Below are positions 38,421-47,020 of a DNA stretch of 64,000 nt, in pieces; positions within the stretch are counted from its first letter, which is position 1, and the number at the start of each line of letters is the position of its first letter. This stretch comes from Paenibacillus sp. BSR1-1 (GTDB lineage: Bacteria > Bacillota > Bacilli > Bacillales > Cytobacillaceae): NCBI RefSeq assembly GCF_030403775.1, contig NZ_JAQMWQ010000002.1, forward strand, positions 186,001 through 250,000, given 5' to 3'. The notes under the pieces are model-generated. The model made no database searches, had not been told where the DNA came from, and saw only the letters and a list, made by a program, of their open reading frames with translations. The position numbers were made by a program, and so were the translations under genes.

Positions 38421-39170
38421 ATGAAAAACAAAACAGGGGTATTATTAGGGCGGTTAATGCGCAACATCATGCGAAGCCCGGATACGATTATCACGGTGGC
38501 GATTACGCCGATTATGATGATGCTGCTGTTTGTCTACGTATTTGGCGGTGCTATAGAGACAGGCACGGACAACTACGTCAATTATTTATTGCCGGGAATT
38601 TTGCTGATGGCTATCGCATCCGGTGTCGCTTATACTTCCTTGCGGCTGTTTACAGATGTAAAGAGCGGGCTGATGGCGCGTTTCATTACCATGCCCATCA
38701 AGCGCTCATCAATATTGTGGGCTCACGTGTTGACTTCGCTTGTATCTAATGTGCTTACAGTCGTGGTGGTTATCCTGGTCGCGCTCTTGATGGGCTTCCG
38801 TTCTAGCGCTGGTATCCTGGATTGGCTCGCGGTAGCTGGGATACTCGGGCTGTTTACGCTGGCACTGACATGGCTGGCGGTCATTCCTGGATTGAGAGCA
38901 GGGTCTATGGAAGGGGCGACAGCATACTCGTACCCGCTGATTTTCCTGCCGTTTATAAGTTCGGCCTTTGTCCCCACCGAAACCATGCCTAAAATTGTTC
39001 GTGCGTTCGCTGACAACCAGCCCGTGACTTCAATCGTAAATGCAATTCGTGCCCTCTTGTATGAAGGGTCTGTTGGCAACGATATCTGGATCGCGCTTTC
39101 TTGGTGCGTCGGAATCATGGTCATCGCTTACTTCATAGCCAGTAAAGAATTTAAACGCCAGTTAGGGTAA
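38421..39170 (+). CDS. ABC-2 type permease of the exporter
   Basis: 249 aa with six membrane segments and the ABC-2 features: RNIMRSPDTIITVAITPI at the start, NYLLPGILLMAIASG, and a late FVPTETMPKIVRAFADNQPVT motif, as in DrrB-type permeases. Start ATG directly follows the ATPase stop, with GGAGGAG inside the ATPase end. Two copies of the pair are expected in the membrane. Followed by a terminator. Confidence 0.9.
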   Translation: MKNKTGVLLGRLMRNIMRSPDTIITVAITPIMMMLLFVYVFGGAIETGTDNYVNYLLPGILLMAIASGVAYTSLRLFTDVKSGLMARFITMPIKRSSILWAHVLTSLVSNVLTVVVVILVALLMGFRSSAGILDWLAVAGILGLFTLALTWLAVIPGLRAGSMEGATAYSYPLIFLPFISSAFVPTETMPKIVRAFADNQPVTSIVNAIRALLYEGSVGNDIWIALSWCVGIMVIAYFIASKEFKRQLG

Positions 39171-39204
39171 GTACACCATTATGGGGAAGAACTTTAGGGT
39201 TATA

Positions 39205-39234
39205 AAAAGGGCTGCTTTCACAAGCAACCCTTTT
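39205..39234. terminator. Terminator after the ABC exporter
   Basis: Stem AAAAGGG(C)TGCTT/AAGCA(A)CCCTTTT with A and T flanks, between convergent genes. Confidence 0.75.
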
Positions 39235-39264
39235 ATACTTAACTCGGGGGACAGTATTTTAATT

Positions 39265-39885
39265 TTATAATAGTGAGATCGCCTGTTGAGTTGACCATAC
39301 AGCACTGCTGAATGCATGATAATTTGTCACAGCTGCTTGAAAATCCTTCTCACTTATGGTGGCAGTGGCATCATAAACAACAGCTGTTTGGAATCCATTT
39401 TCGATTAAGTCTCTCATATGGGATTCTACACAAATGTTTGATAAGACACCTGCCAAGATCACCTTTTCTTTGCTATGCTGACGTAATTGGTAAACGAGGT
39501 CATTTGTCTGCGGACTGGCAATCTTATGGGCGGTAGCAATGACAGTTTGGTTAGATAAAATGTATGGCTTTAGTGAAGGAACCCAGTCGGCTCCAAAAGA
39601 AGTGTAGTCATTTTGTTTTTGATACATTCGAAGCTTTAGTAACATTTCTTGTTCAGCTCCAGTAAATTGCCAATTATAATCATGGGGATATAAATAATGA
39701 GGGGAGACAAAAAGTTGGTATCCTCTACTCATAGCTGTTCTTATTAGAATTTCAAGGTTACCTAGTGTGTTGTAATGTTCAATGTTTTTTTTTGTTAGAT
39801 GATATCCTTTACCTCCGGGGGACAGAAAGTCATTTTGTGGGTCCGTTATGACAATTGCTGTATTTGAGGGATTAGGTTTGAACAT
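39265..39885 (-). CDS. Isochorismatase-family cysteine hydrolase
   Basis: 206 aa. The catalytic triad is visible: Asp15 (ITDPQNDF), Lys in the TAHKIA region, and Cys in SNICVESHMRDL, so this is a cysteine amidase (nicotinamidase-like) and not the Cys-less isochorismatase. The cis-peptide motif precedes the Cys (AGVLSNIC). The exact amide substrate is unknown. ATG at 39885 behind GGAGG. Transcribed alone. Confidence 0.87.
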   Translation of the reverse strand: MFKPNPSNTAIVITDPQNDFLSPGGKGYHLTKKNIEHYNTLGNLEILIRTAMSRGYQLFVSPHYLYPHDYNWQFTGAEQEMLLKLRMYQKQNDYTSFGADWVPSLKPYILSNQTVIATAHKIASPQTNDLVYQLRQHSKEKVILAGVLSNICVESHMRDLIENGFQTAVVYDATATISEKDFQAAVTNYHAFSSAVWSTQQAISLL

Positions 39886-40142
39886 TCATTTTTCCTCCAA
39901 TTCACATAAATTGGTATTCTTCCTTTTAAAATTCAGTTTTCGCTCTTGATGAATATATATTGATAGGGACTTGGACTCATTCTGATTATTAATGGAGTAT
40001 GGTATTAATTCGAATTGCCTTTACTCAGGCCTAGCATAAGTTTCGTAAATATATGCAATATTTGTGTTGAATTATTTTTTAGGAGAATATAGAAAGTAGT
40101 TGTAAAATAGTCCTTGGAACCAAAATCTATATAGGATAAAGG

Positions 40143-41069
40143 ATGATTTATTTGTTGAAACCTAGAATTGGTATGGTAGGACTGGGTGGTATCGCTCAGA
40201 AAGCATATTTGCCTATTCTTTCAAAAGAAATGGATTGGACATTTGCAGGTGCATTTTCTCCCAATAGAGAGAAAAGAAAGGTAATCTGCAATCGGTATCG
40301 TATACAAGATTTTGGTAGTTTACCAGCATTGGCTCTAGAGTGTGATGCAGTGTTTGTACATAGCTCTACTGAATCTCATTATGAAGTGGTTTCGGAACTA
40401 CTTCATAAAGGGATAGATGTATATGTAGATAAACCGTTGGCAGCTTCCATCTCAGATGCAGAAAAATTAGTCGAATTAAGTGAGAAGATGAAAAGAAAAC
40501 TAATGGTTGGTTTTAATCGCCGTTTTGCCCCAATGTATGTGAAAGTAAAGGAAAAAGCGAATAATATAGCCTGGCTGCGTTTTGAAAAGCACAGAACGGA
40601 CAGTATAGGACCTTATTCTTATGAGTTCACAATGTTAGATGATTACCTTCACTTAGTTGATACAGCGCGTTGGCTGGGGGAAGGAAGTCTTAATGTACAG
40701 TTTGGAAAAATTCATACGAACGAAGAAAATCAGCTTTTATATGCACAGCATATGTATGAATCTTCTCAAAGTAAATCTATTACCACAGCCATGCATAGAA
40801 AAGCAGGGACGAATTTAGAACAGCTAGAACTGGTAGCAGATGGAGCAATTATTCGTGTGAAAAACATGAATACAACTGAAATAGAAGAAGAAAATGCGGT
40901 TACTACCACATATTCTGCATCATGGGAAACAATTTTAAAACAACGAGGCTTTGAAGATGCTGTACAGCATTTTATGTTTTGTATTCAAAATGATACGCAA
41001 CCATTTGTTGATGGATTAGAAGGCTTAAAGTCTCAATTAATTGTAGATCAATTACTAAAACAAAAATAG
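40143..41069 (+). CDS. Gfo/Idh/MocA family oxidoreductase
   Basis: 308 aa. The N-terminal Rossmann fold has GMVGLGGIAQKAYLP (residues about 10-24) and the YVDKPLA motif (EKP-type, here DKP) that is conserved in the family, followed by GFNRRFAP. The C-terminal substrate domain is beta-rich. Members oxidise or reduce sugars, inositols or related compounds with NAD(P). MviM/YceM-like by pattern. Start could be ATG at 40143 or TTG at 40152. Terminator at 41077. Confidence 0.87.
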   Translation: MIYLLKPRIGMVGLGGIAQKAYLPILSKEMDWTFAGAFSPNREKRKVICNRYRIQDFGSLPALALECDAVFVHSSTESHYEVVSELLHKGIDVYVDKPLAASISDAEKLVELSEKMKRKLMVGFNRRFAPMYVKVKEKANNIAWLRFEKHRTDSIGPYSYEFTMLDDYLHLVDTARWLGEGSLNVQFGKIHTNEENQLLYAQHMYESSQSKSITTAMHRKAGTNLEQLELVADGAIIRVKNMNTTEIEEENAVTTTYSASWETILKQRGFEDAVQHFMFCIQNDTQPFVDGLEGLKSQLIVDQLLKQK

Positions 41070-41076
41070 TATCGAT

Positions 41077-41118
41077 AAAACCCCATTTCTCAATTTTAAT
41101 ACTGAGAAATGGGGTTTT
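41077..41118 (+). terminator. Terminator of the Gfo/Idh/MocA gene
   Basis: A 16-bp stem (AAAACCCCATTTCTCA and its complement) with a 10-nt loop. Confidence 0.9.
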
Positions 41119-41280
41119 ATTATATATACTTAAAGTGCAAAATAGCTCCTTAAGATGTTGATTTATTGATCGAGGAGCTAACGTACTTCCATCTGCCTAT
41201 GCATCGAATAATATTTTTATTGTGAACATTAGATTTATTCAGTATATTTAATGTAATATCAAGGGAGCGAGGAAGGTAAA

Positions 41281-42111
41281 ATGAATCAATCCTATTTTTA
41301 TTTAAAACTAGAAACACATCAATTACATATGTCTTATAAAAATGAAGTACGTCGCGTGCGTGTTTTATTGCCGAAAAATTATGATAAAGATGAGGCTGAA
41401 AATTATCCAGTTGTCTATATGCATGATGGACAAAATGTTTTTTACAGTAGTGAATCTTATAGCGGGTATTCATGGAAAGTTATTCCGGCAATTAAACAAA
41501 ACCCCGATTTACCGAAGATGATTGTTGTTGGGATAGATAACGCTGGACAAGATCGAATTAATGAATATACGCCTTGGAAAATCACTGAAAGCCCACTTCC
41601 TGAAGATATTGAACTAGGCGGAAGAGGCGCAGTGTATGCTGAGTTTGTCATGACGGTCGTGAAGCCGTTTATCGATATGCATTACCGAACTAAATCGGAT
41701 AAATATCATACAGCGATGATTGGCAGTTCACTAGGAGGAAATATTTCCGCTTTTATGGGTATTGAATATAAAGATCAAATTGGTGGTTTAGGCATTTACT
41801 CTTTAGCCAATTGGATTACAAGTAAAGCCTTTGACAGTTATATTGATAGAAAAGAGTTGGATCCTGAACAGCGCGTGTACATTCAAGTTGGGACTCAGGA
41901 AGGCGATGATGCCGATCGTCAATTGATGTACGGTAATATGAAACAGGCATATATCGATTGCTCTCTTAAGTATTATAAACAACTGATAAAAGGTTCTGTC
42001 CCAATTGATAGCATTCGTTTAAATATTTTTGCGGATGAAGAACATAATGAAAAAGCTTGGGCAAAACACTTGCCAGAATGTTTACGTTTCTTAAGTGAGA
42101 AGTGGTCTTGA
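41281..42111 (+). CDS. Alpha/beta-hydrolase esterase (esterase D/Fes-like)
   Basis: 276 aa. The early strands read RRVRVLLPKNYD and YPVVYMHDGQNVF, as in the YbbA/Fes group; nucleophile Ser lies in IGSSLGGN; a late Asp and His (ADEEHNEKAWAKH) complete the triad. These enzymes hydrolyse siderophore lactones, carbohydrate esters or formyl-glutathione. No signal peptide. AAGGGAGCGAGG precedes the ATG. First gene of an esterase / ATP-grasp / esterase cluster, 154 bp before the next. Confidence 0.83.
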   Translation: MNQSYFYLKLETHQLHMSYKNEVRRVRVLLPKNYDKDEAENYPVVYMHDGQNVFYSSESYSGYSWKVIPAIKQNPDLPKMIVVGIDNAGQDRINEYTPWKITESPLPEDIELGGRGAVYAEFVMTVVKPFIDMHYRTKSDKYHTAMIGSSLGGNISAFMGIEYKDQIGGLGIYSLANWITSKAFDSYIDRKELDPEQRVYIQVGTQEGDDADRQLMYGNMKQAYIDCSLKYYKQLIKGSVPIDSIRLNIFADEEHNEKAWAKHLPECLRFLSEKWS

Positions 42112-42265
42112 ATGAACTGAATAATTATATTTGAGTGAATTAGATCATGGGAGAAATCTATCACATTTTTAATATTTTTGGAAATTTAGATTGATTTCAA
42201 ATTGAAATAATTGTACGTTAGTTGTGAAAATAATGAATTTATGATTCTGAGAGAGGAGCTTTTTT

Positions 42266-43453
42266 ATGAATTATATTTTGATATCACCATATTATCCAAG
42301 TAATTTTCAGTCATTTGCTCATCGTTTAAAAGACGCAGGTGTCAATGTTTTAGGAATTGGCGAAGAGCCATATGACCAATTAGGCTCCAAATTACAAAAC
42401 TCTTTAACAGAATATTATCGTGTGACTAATTTAGAAGATGTAGATGAAGTGAAACGTGCTGTTGCATTTTTATTTTATAAACATGGTCCAATTGACCGCA
42501 TTGAATCCAATAACGAATACTGGTTAGAACTTGATGCGCAGATACGTGAGCAATTTAACGTGTACGGCAATAAAACGAATGATTTGAAAAAAGTTAAGTA
42601 TAAATCTGAAATGAAGAAGCTGTTTAAAAAAGCAGGAGTGCCTGTTGTAGAAGGAAGAGTCGTTAAAAATAAAAAGGAGTTAGCTAAAGCCATTGATGAA
42701 TTAGGACTGCCAGTTATCGCTAAACCGGATAATGGAGTTGGATCAGCTGCAACTTTTAAATTAAGTTCAGAAGAGGATGTACGTCATTTTGAAGAAGAAT
42801 GGGGAGAAGCACAGGTGTACTTCTTAGAACCATATGTCGAAGGAGGCGTGCTTTGTACATTTGATGGTTTAGTGGATCAGAAAGGGAATATTGTTTTCCA
42901 AACAAGTTTTACATATAATGTGCCAACTCTGGAACTCGTTAAGGGTCAATTGGACTTAGCTTATGTGATTCAAAAAGAAATTGATCCAAAGCTCGAAACT
43001 TATGGAAAGGCGATTGTGAAAGCTTTTGGCATGAAAGAACGCTTTTTCCATATTGAGTTTTTTAAATTAGAAGATGGGGATTATGTTGCACTAGAATATA
43101 ATAACCGATTGGCTGGCGGCTACACGGTTGATATGTACAATTTCGCGTATTCCATTGATTTATTTGCTCAGTATGCTTCTCTTGTGACAGGAGGAGAATT
43201 TAAGGAGCCCGATGCCGAAAATCAGTTTTGTGTTGGTATAACACAGCGTGATGCCTATGAATATAAACATGATACGAATGCTATTACTGAACGATTTGGC
43301 GACCGTGTGAAGTTTGAACAGCGCATGCCAGATGCGTTTGCGGAACTCCAAGGAAATCAATTTTATGCGATTAATGCAGATTCACAAGAAGAAGTGGATG
43401 AGATTATCCGTTTTGTACATGAACGAAAAAATTGCAGCATTGTAAACGTATAA
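42266..43453 (+). CDS. ATP-grasp carboxylate-amine ligase of unknown substrate
   Basis: 395 aa. An N-terminal pre-ATP-grasp fold (MNYILISPYYPSNFQSF) is followed by the ATP-grasp domain from about 115: KYKSEMKKLFKKAGVPV, the ATP-binding IAKPDNGVGSAATF, EPYVEGGV, and the metal-binding LEYNNRLAGG (here E-x-N-N-R). This is the BacD/carboxylate-amine ligase superfamily that joins an acyl phosphate to an amine or amino acid. The gene ends 17 bp before the second esterase ATG, so translation is coupled. Substrate unknown. Confidence 0.87.
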   Translation: MNYILISPYYPSNFQSFAHRLKDAGVNVLGIGEEPYDQLGSKLQNSLTEYYRVTNLEDVDEVKRAVAFLFYKHGPIDRIESNNEYWLELDAQIREQFNVYGNKTNDLKKVKYKSEMKKLFKKAGVPVVEGRVVKNKKELAKAIDELGLPVIAKPDNGVGSAATFKLSSEEDVRHFEEEWGEAQVYFLEPYVEGGVLCTFDGLVDQKGNIVFQTSFTYNVPTLELVKGQLDLAYVIQKEIDPKLETYGKAIVKAFGMKERFFHIEFFKLEDGDYVALEYNNRLAGGYTVDMYNFAYSIDLFAQYASLVTGGEFKEPDAENQFCVGITQRDAYEYKHDTNAITERFGDRVKFEQRMPDAFAELQGNQFYAINADSQEEVDEIIRFVHERKNCSIVNV

Positions 43454-43470
43454 GGATAGGAGATTTTTTT

Positions 43471-44208
43471 ATGCATATAGAACAGTTAAATCATTGGAGT
43501 GGCGAATTAGGACGTGAAATGCTGTTGAACAGATATGGACACAGTGGAATGCCTATCGTAGTTTTTCCTTCATCTGGAGGGACGCATACTGAATACTATG
43601 ATTTTGGAATGATTGATGCGTGTCATGAATTTATTGAATCCGGAAAAGTTCAGTTTTTTACATTAGCTAGTATAGATAGCGAAAGCTGGCTGCACGACTC
43701 AAAACCGGCGCATGACCGTGCATTAGCCCACGCGGCATATGACCGTTATGTGATTTCAGAAGCTATTCCTTTTATTAAGCATAAAACAGGTTGGTTTGAT
43801 CCAATGATGACAACGGGGTGTAGTATGGGGGCATATCATGCGTTGAATTTTTTCCTGAGACATCCGGATGTCTTCCAAACAACCGTTGCACTTAGCGGTA
43901 TTTACGATGCGCGTTACTTTTTTGGAGATTACGGAAATGATCCTCTTGTTTACGAAAATTCTCCGAAAGATTACATATGGAATCAAAATGACGGCTGGTT
44001 TATTGATCGATATCGTTCAGCAGATATCATTATTTGTACCGGGCTGGGTGATTGGGAACAGGATGGGCTGCCTTCATACTTTACATTAAAAGAAGCCTTT
44101 GAAGAAAAACAAATTCCAGCGTTGTTTGATGAGTGGGGCGAAGATGTTTCGCATGATTGGATTTGGTGGCGACGCCAAATGCCGTATTATTTAGGGAAAT
44201 TACTTTAA
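43471..44208 (+). CDS. Alpha/beta-hydrolase esterase (second of the cluster)
   Basis: 245 aa. Pattern of the antigen-85/esterase-D type: PIVVFPSSGGTHTEYYDFGM, a nucleophile elbow TTGCSMGAYHA, and a late HDWIWW carrying the catalytic His. It shares fold but little sequence with the esterase at 41281. Start at 43471 (ATG behind AGGATAGGAG); the frame is open further upstream inside the ligase gene. Followed by a terminator, so it closes the cluster. Confidence 0.85.
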   Translation: MHIEQLNHWSGELGREMLLNRYGHSGMPIVVFPSSGGTHTEYYDFGMIDACHEFIESGKVQFFTLASIDSESWLHDSKPAHDRALAHAAYDRYVISEAIPFIKHKTGWFDPMMTTGCSMGAYHALNFFLRHPDVFQTTVALSGIYDARYFFGDYGNDPLVYENSPKDYIWNQNDGWFIDRYRSADIIICTGLGDWEQDGLPSYFTLKEAFEEKQIPALFDEWGEDVSHDWIWWRRQMPYYLGKLL

Positions 44209-44216
44209 TAAAATGT

Positions 44217-44256
44217 CAAAAAACATCAGCACGGTTGAGTCGCTGGTGTTTTTTGA
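44217..44256 (+). terminator. Terminator of the esterase/ATP-grasp cluster
   Basis: Stem AAAAAACATCAGC/GCTGGTGTTTTTT with an 11-nt loop. The rest of the 44209-44558 gap holds no other feature I can support. Confidence 0.85.
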
Positions 44257-44558
44257 TTTCTAGGTAATCAAGTTGCCATTATGGGGCTGTTGTAGAAATG
44301 GGAATGGAGCTATCACACCATTCCTATTTTTTTATTCTGTTTTATAGATTTTTGAGTGTATGTAATTGGTAACAGAGACAACCAGCATATTTGTCATTTC
44401 CTTGTAACATCCTAAAGAGCTTTTGCGTATAATGCTGACATGTCTTATTTTTATAGGCAAATTGCTTATTTTATCTTATTAACTGATACTAATCCAAGCT
44501 AACCTTATCTTAACGAAAATAATACACATTTGGTTAATCCAAAAAGGTGGTGAGTATT

Positions 44559-44684
44559 ATGTTCTATGGTTACGGCTGGGGCGGTAATTGCTACGGAGGC
44601 GGCCTTTACGGAGGCAGTTCTTTTGTTTTAATCGTAGTATTGTTCATCCTTTTAATTATTGTCGGAGCATCTATGACTTATTAA
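44559..44684 (+). CDS. YjcZ family tiny sporulation membrane protein
   Basis: 41 aa: a Gly/Tyr-rich head ([18 protein letters not shown]) and one membrane helix ([16 protein letters not shown]). This is the YjcZ/tiny-TM family (PF09680) of Bacilli, linked to sporulation. AAAGGTGGTGAG precedes the ATG. Too short to be called by length-based ORF finders. A paralogue follows 59 bp downstream. Confidence 0.9.
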   Translation: MFYGYGWGGNCYGGGLYGGSSFVLIVVLFILLIIVGASMTY

Positions 44685-44743
44685 TAAACCAATACCAATA
44701 CACGTTCTAGCAAGAAAAATCATTATGCTGGAGGTGTTATAAA

Positions 44744-44833
44744 ATGAGCGTTGGGCATGGGAGTGGTTTCGCGTTAATCGTAGTACTGTTCATTCTTCTT
44801 ATCATTATTGGTGCATCATTTATGTGCTATTAA
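44744..44833 (+). CDS. Second YjcZ family tiny membrane protein
   Basis: 29 aa, with a short GHGSG head and a helix ([18 protein letters not shown]) almost identical to its upstream paralogue. GGAGGTG precedes the ATG. The Gly/Tyr head has been lost, so the pair probably arose by duplication followed by trimming. A small GC hairpin (44864-44879) follows. Confidence 0.88.
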   Translation: MSVGHGSGFALIVVLFILLIIIGASFMCY

Positions 44834-44903
44834 TTTGGAATAAGAGAAATCAACCAAGAAAAAGGCCCTCTTATAGGGCTGTTGACAAACAAATAAAAAA
44901 ATT

Positions 44904-44930
44904 AAAACCTAGCTTTATTGGCTAGGTTTT
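44904..44930. terminator. Bidirectional terminator
   Basis: Stem AAAACCTAGC/GCTAGGTTTT with a 7-nt loop between the YjcZ pair and the convergent MOSC gene. Confidence 0.85.
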
Positions 44931-44959
44931 AGCGTTATCCACCGTTTTCGAGGAGGGAA

Positions 44960-45592
44960 TCATAGCAATTTTAAAAATCTATTCCTCCAGTCCTCTGCAA
45001 GAGCATCAACTGTCAATATTTTTTCAATTGATGCTTTATCTTGTTTTTGATGAAAAAGAATTTGTGTAGCAAAAGAAACGGATATTTCTTTTGAGTGTTT
45101 TTCCACAAGATTTATTTCCGAATCGAACTTAATGGACCCCTCTTCCAATACCCGAAAAAAGTAGCCCGTTAGAGTCGTTTCAACCACTTTCTTTAAAAGT
45201 TGTTTTTCTTCGTTATAATTGGAGATAGTTGCACAAGGTACCCTCCCTTGTGTTATTTGAAGAATAGTACCCCCTATTTTATAAATGTCACCAATACAAA
45301 CCTGTTCTTCCGTCATCCCAGTTGCCGTAATATTTTCTCCAAAAGCAGGAAGTATAAGCTTTTTTTGAAATACCTCTTCCCAATAAGAGTAATATTCAAA
45401 TGGATACAAACATACTGCACGGTCTGGTCCCCCGTGAAATTGGTGATTTGCAACATCATCACCAACAATACCAGGTTTTTTCACCTCAAAGGCTTGTACA
45501 GCCGATTTTCCTATTCCAGAAAGTTCTATTTTATTGTTCCAATTATATCCCTTTGGTTTTCCAACAGCTAAATTAATAATTTTTCTATCCAA
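44960..45592 (-). CDS. MOSC domain protein (YiiM-like)
   Basis: 210 aa. Features: HGGPDRAVCLYPFEYY near residue 52, the FGENITATGMTEEQVCIGD block, and the conserved Cys in TQGRVPCATI, as in YiiM/YuaD-type MOSC proteins that handle 6-hydroxylaminopurine and related N-hydroxylated bases through the molybdenum cofactor. A C-terminal three-helix part follows. TTG start with GAGG upstream at 45592. Transcribed alone. Confidence 0.88.
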   Translation of the reverse strand: MDRKIINLAVGKPKGYNWNNKIELSGIGKSAVQAFEVKKPGIVGDDVANHQFHGGPDRAVCLYPFEYYSYWEEVFQKKLILPAFGENITATGMTEEQVCIGDIYKIGGTILQITQGRVPCATISNYNEEKQLLKKVVETTLTGYFFRVLEEGSIKFDSEINLVEKHSKEISVSFATQILFHQKQDKASIEKILTVDALAEDWRNRFLKLL

Positions 45593-46000
45593 TTTGAATT
45601 TACCTCACTTCTTCAAAACTCCAAAATCAATAGGCTAATATAAATTGTATTATTCTGGGTGTCACTTGAAAAGGTACAATTTAAAAAAAACATTTGGGAC
45701 AGGAAAAGGTTTTATAATATGTTCATTAATAATTTTCCTTTGGATGTACCATAATAGAGTTAAATTTTAGACTTGCTGGAAACTATAACTTTAAAGCTTT
45801 CTAAGGGAAAGTGGTACCAAAGGTGGTAGAAGGGAAGTAAAGATTGATATGAAGTATAAATTAAGGAACTAGTTTTTGTTAAGGTGAAAAATTGTATGAT
45901 TTTCTATCCTTGCTAATATTTTTGTTGATACATGAAATTTTGAATTGAGTTAGTTTTTAATTACGAAGAGGAATGGTAAAATAAAATAGGGTGAAGAGGA
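45593..46000. other. Long intergenic region before the TetR gene
   Basis: 408 bp of AT-rich DNA between divergent genes. TATAAT occurs at 45713-45718 but with a poor -35. None of the ACTAGT palindromes seen after the TetR gene occur here. I find no ORF with a ribosome-binding site, no repeat and no structured RNA. Confidence 0.4.
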
Positions 46001-46660
46001 ATGACGAAAAAGACTTTAAGAGAACGAATTATCGAAACATCGCTTCAATTGTTTGAAGCACACGGCTTTCACAGAGTCACGGTTGATATGATTGTAAAAG
46101 AGTGCGGTACCTCAAAAGGCGGGTTTTATCATAATTTTAAGTCAAAGGATGAGCTGTTGTATATTATCCATGATAAATTTATTACCTACGTATTGGAAAA
46201 GGGGCAGGCTGCTTACGAACAGTGGAATACACCAACAGAGAGGCTTCATAATATCATTAAATCCTTTGTTACGATGATTGATCTGTACAAAAATGAAGTG
46301 ACTATCTTCTATCAAGAAAGTTCGTATCTGCCTCCGGAATACTTTAATAAAATTGAGATTAAAAGAGATCAGTATAAAAATTTAATGTTTCAAGTTATTC
46401 AAGATGGTATCGAGTGTGGGGAGTTTCGTAAAGAACTACCGGTACCAATCATTTCTATGGCAATCTTTGGAATGATCAACTGGATTTATAAGTGGTATCA
46501 AAAAAATGGACGTTACACAATAGAGGAAATTGCTACTATGTATTCGGATATTATACTACATTCAATCTTAACAAAAACTGCGAGCGAGAACCCTCAATTT
46601 TCTAAATACTTTCTAAACTCTTATCCTGAAAACCTTCGTTTAGATGACAAATTTTTTTAG
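46001..46660 (+). CDS. TetR family regulator of the downstream carboxylase operon
   Basis: 219 aa. The N-terminal TetR helix-turn-helix spans about 8-55 (RERIIETSLQLFEAHGF, VTVDMIVKECGTSKGGFYHNF). The C-terminal ligand domain resembles the YsiA/FadR-type acyl-CoA-responsive group. ATG behind GAAGAGG. It is co-directional with the acyl-CoA carboxylase operon and separated from it by 360 bp that carry four copies of one palindrome; these are the natural operator candidates. No such site stands before its own start. Confidence 0.9.
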   Translation: MTKKTLRERIIETSLQLFEAHGFHRVTVDMIVKECGTSKGGFYHNFKSKDELLYIIHDKFITYVLEKGQAAYEQWNTPTERLHNIIKSFVTMIDLYKNEVTIFYQESSYLPPEYFNKIEIKRDQYKNLMFQVIQDGIECGEFRKELPVPIISMAIFGMINWIYKWYQKNGRYTIEEIATMYSDIILHSILTKTASENPQFSKYFLNSYPENLRLDDKFF

Positions 46661-46707
46661 TGAAAACGTTGGTTTGTCTAAAATATGCAATTATGTGTGT
46701 TTTAGGC

Positions 46708-46907
46708 AGACCAACTAGTCCGTCTTTTTTTTAAAAGAGGTATTGACTTTTTATTCAGAATATTTGAAAATAGAAACCAACTAGTCGGTCCTGGGCTTCT
46801 TTTTTTATACTCGACAGACTAACTAGTCCGTCTGTATACTTTGTTCAAGTTTAAAATTCCTATAAGAGAAGCTGTGTTGTAAAGTACAGAGACCAACTAG
46901 TCGGTTT
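46708..46907 (+). promoter_or_regulatory. Four palindromic operator-like sites before the carboxylase operon
   Basis: Four 18-bp sites centred on ACTAGT: 46708-46725 (AGACCAACTAGTCCGTCT), 46774-46791, 46816-46833 and 46890-46907 (AGACCAACTAGTCGGTTT). The shared form is AGACCAACTAGTCNGTCT, an imperfect palindrome of the size bound by TetR dimers. A -10-like TATACT touches the third site (46835-46840). The arrangement predicts cooperative repression or looping by the TetR protein. Confidence 0.75.
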
Positions 46908-47020
46908 GAGAAAAAATGAATGTATTAAACATAAAGACAATTTAATTGATTGACAGAAACAGAGTCTATTAAAACCAATTTCAGGGAATTTGAAGCCAAT
47001 TTTTAAAGGAGTGTAAATCA

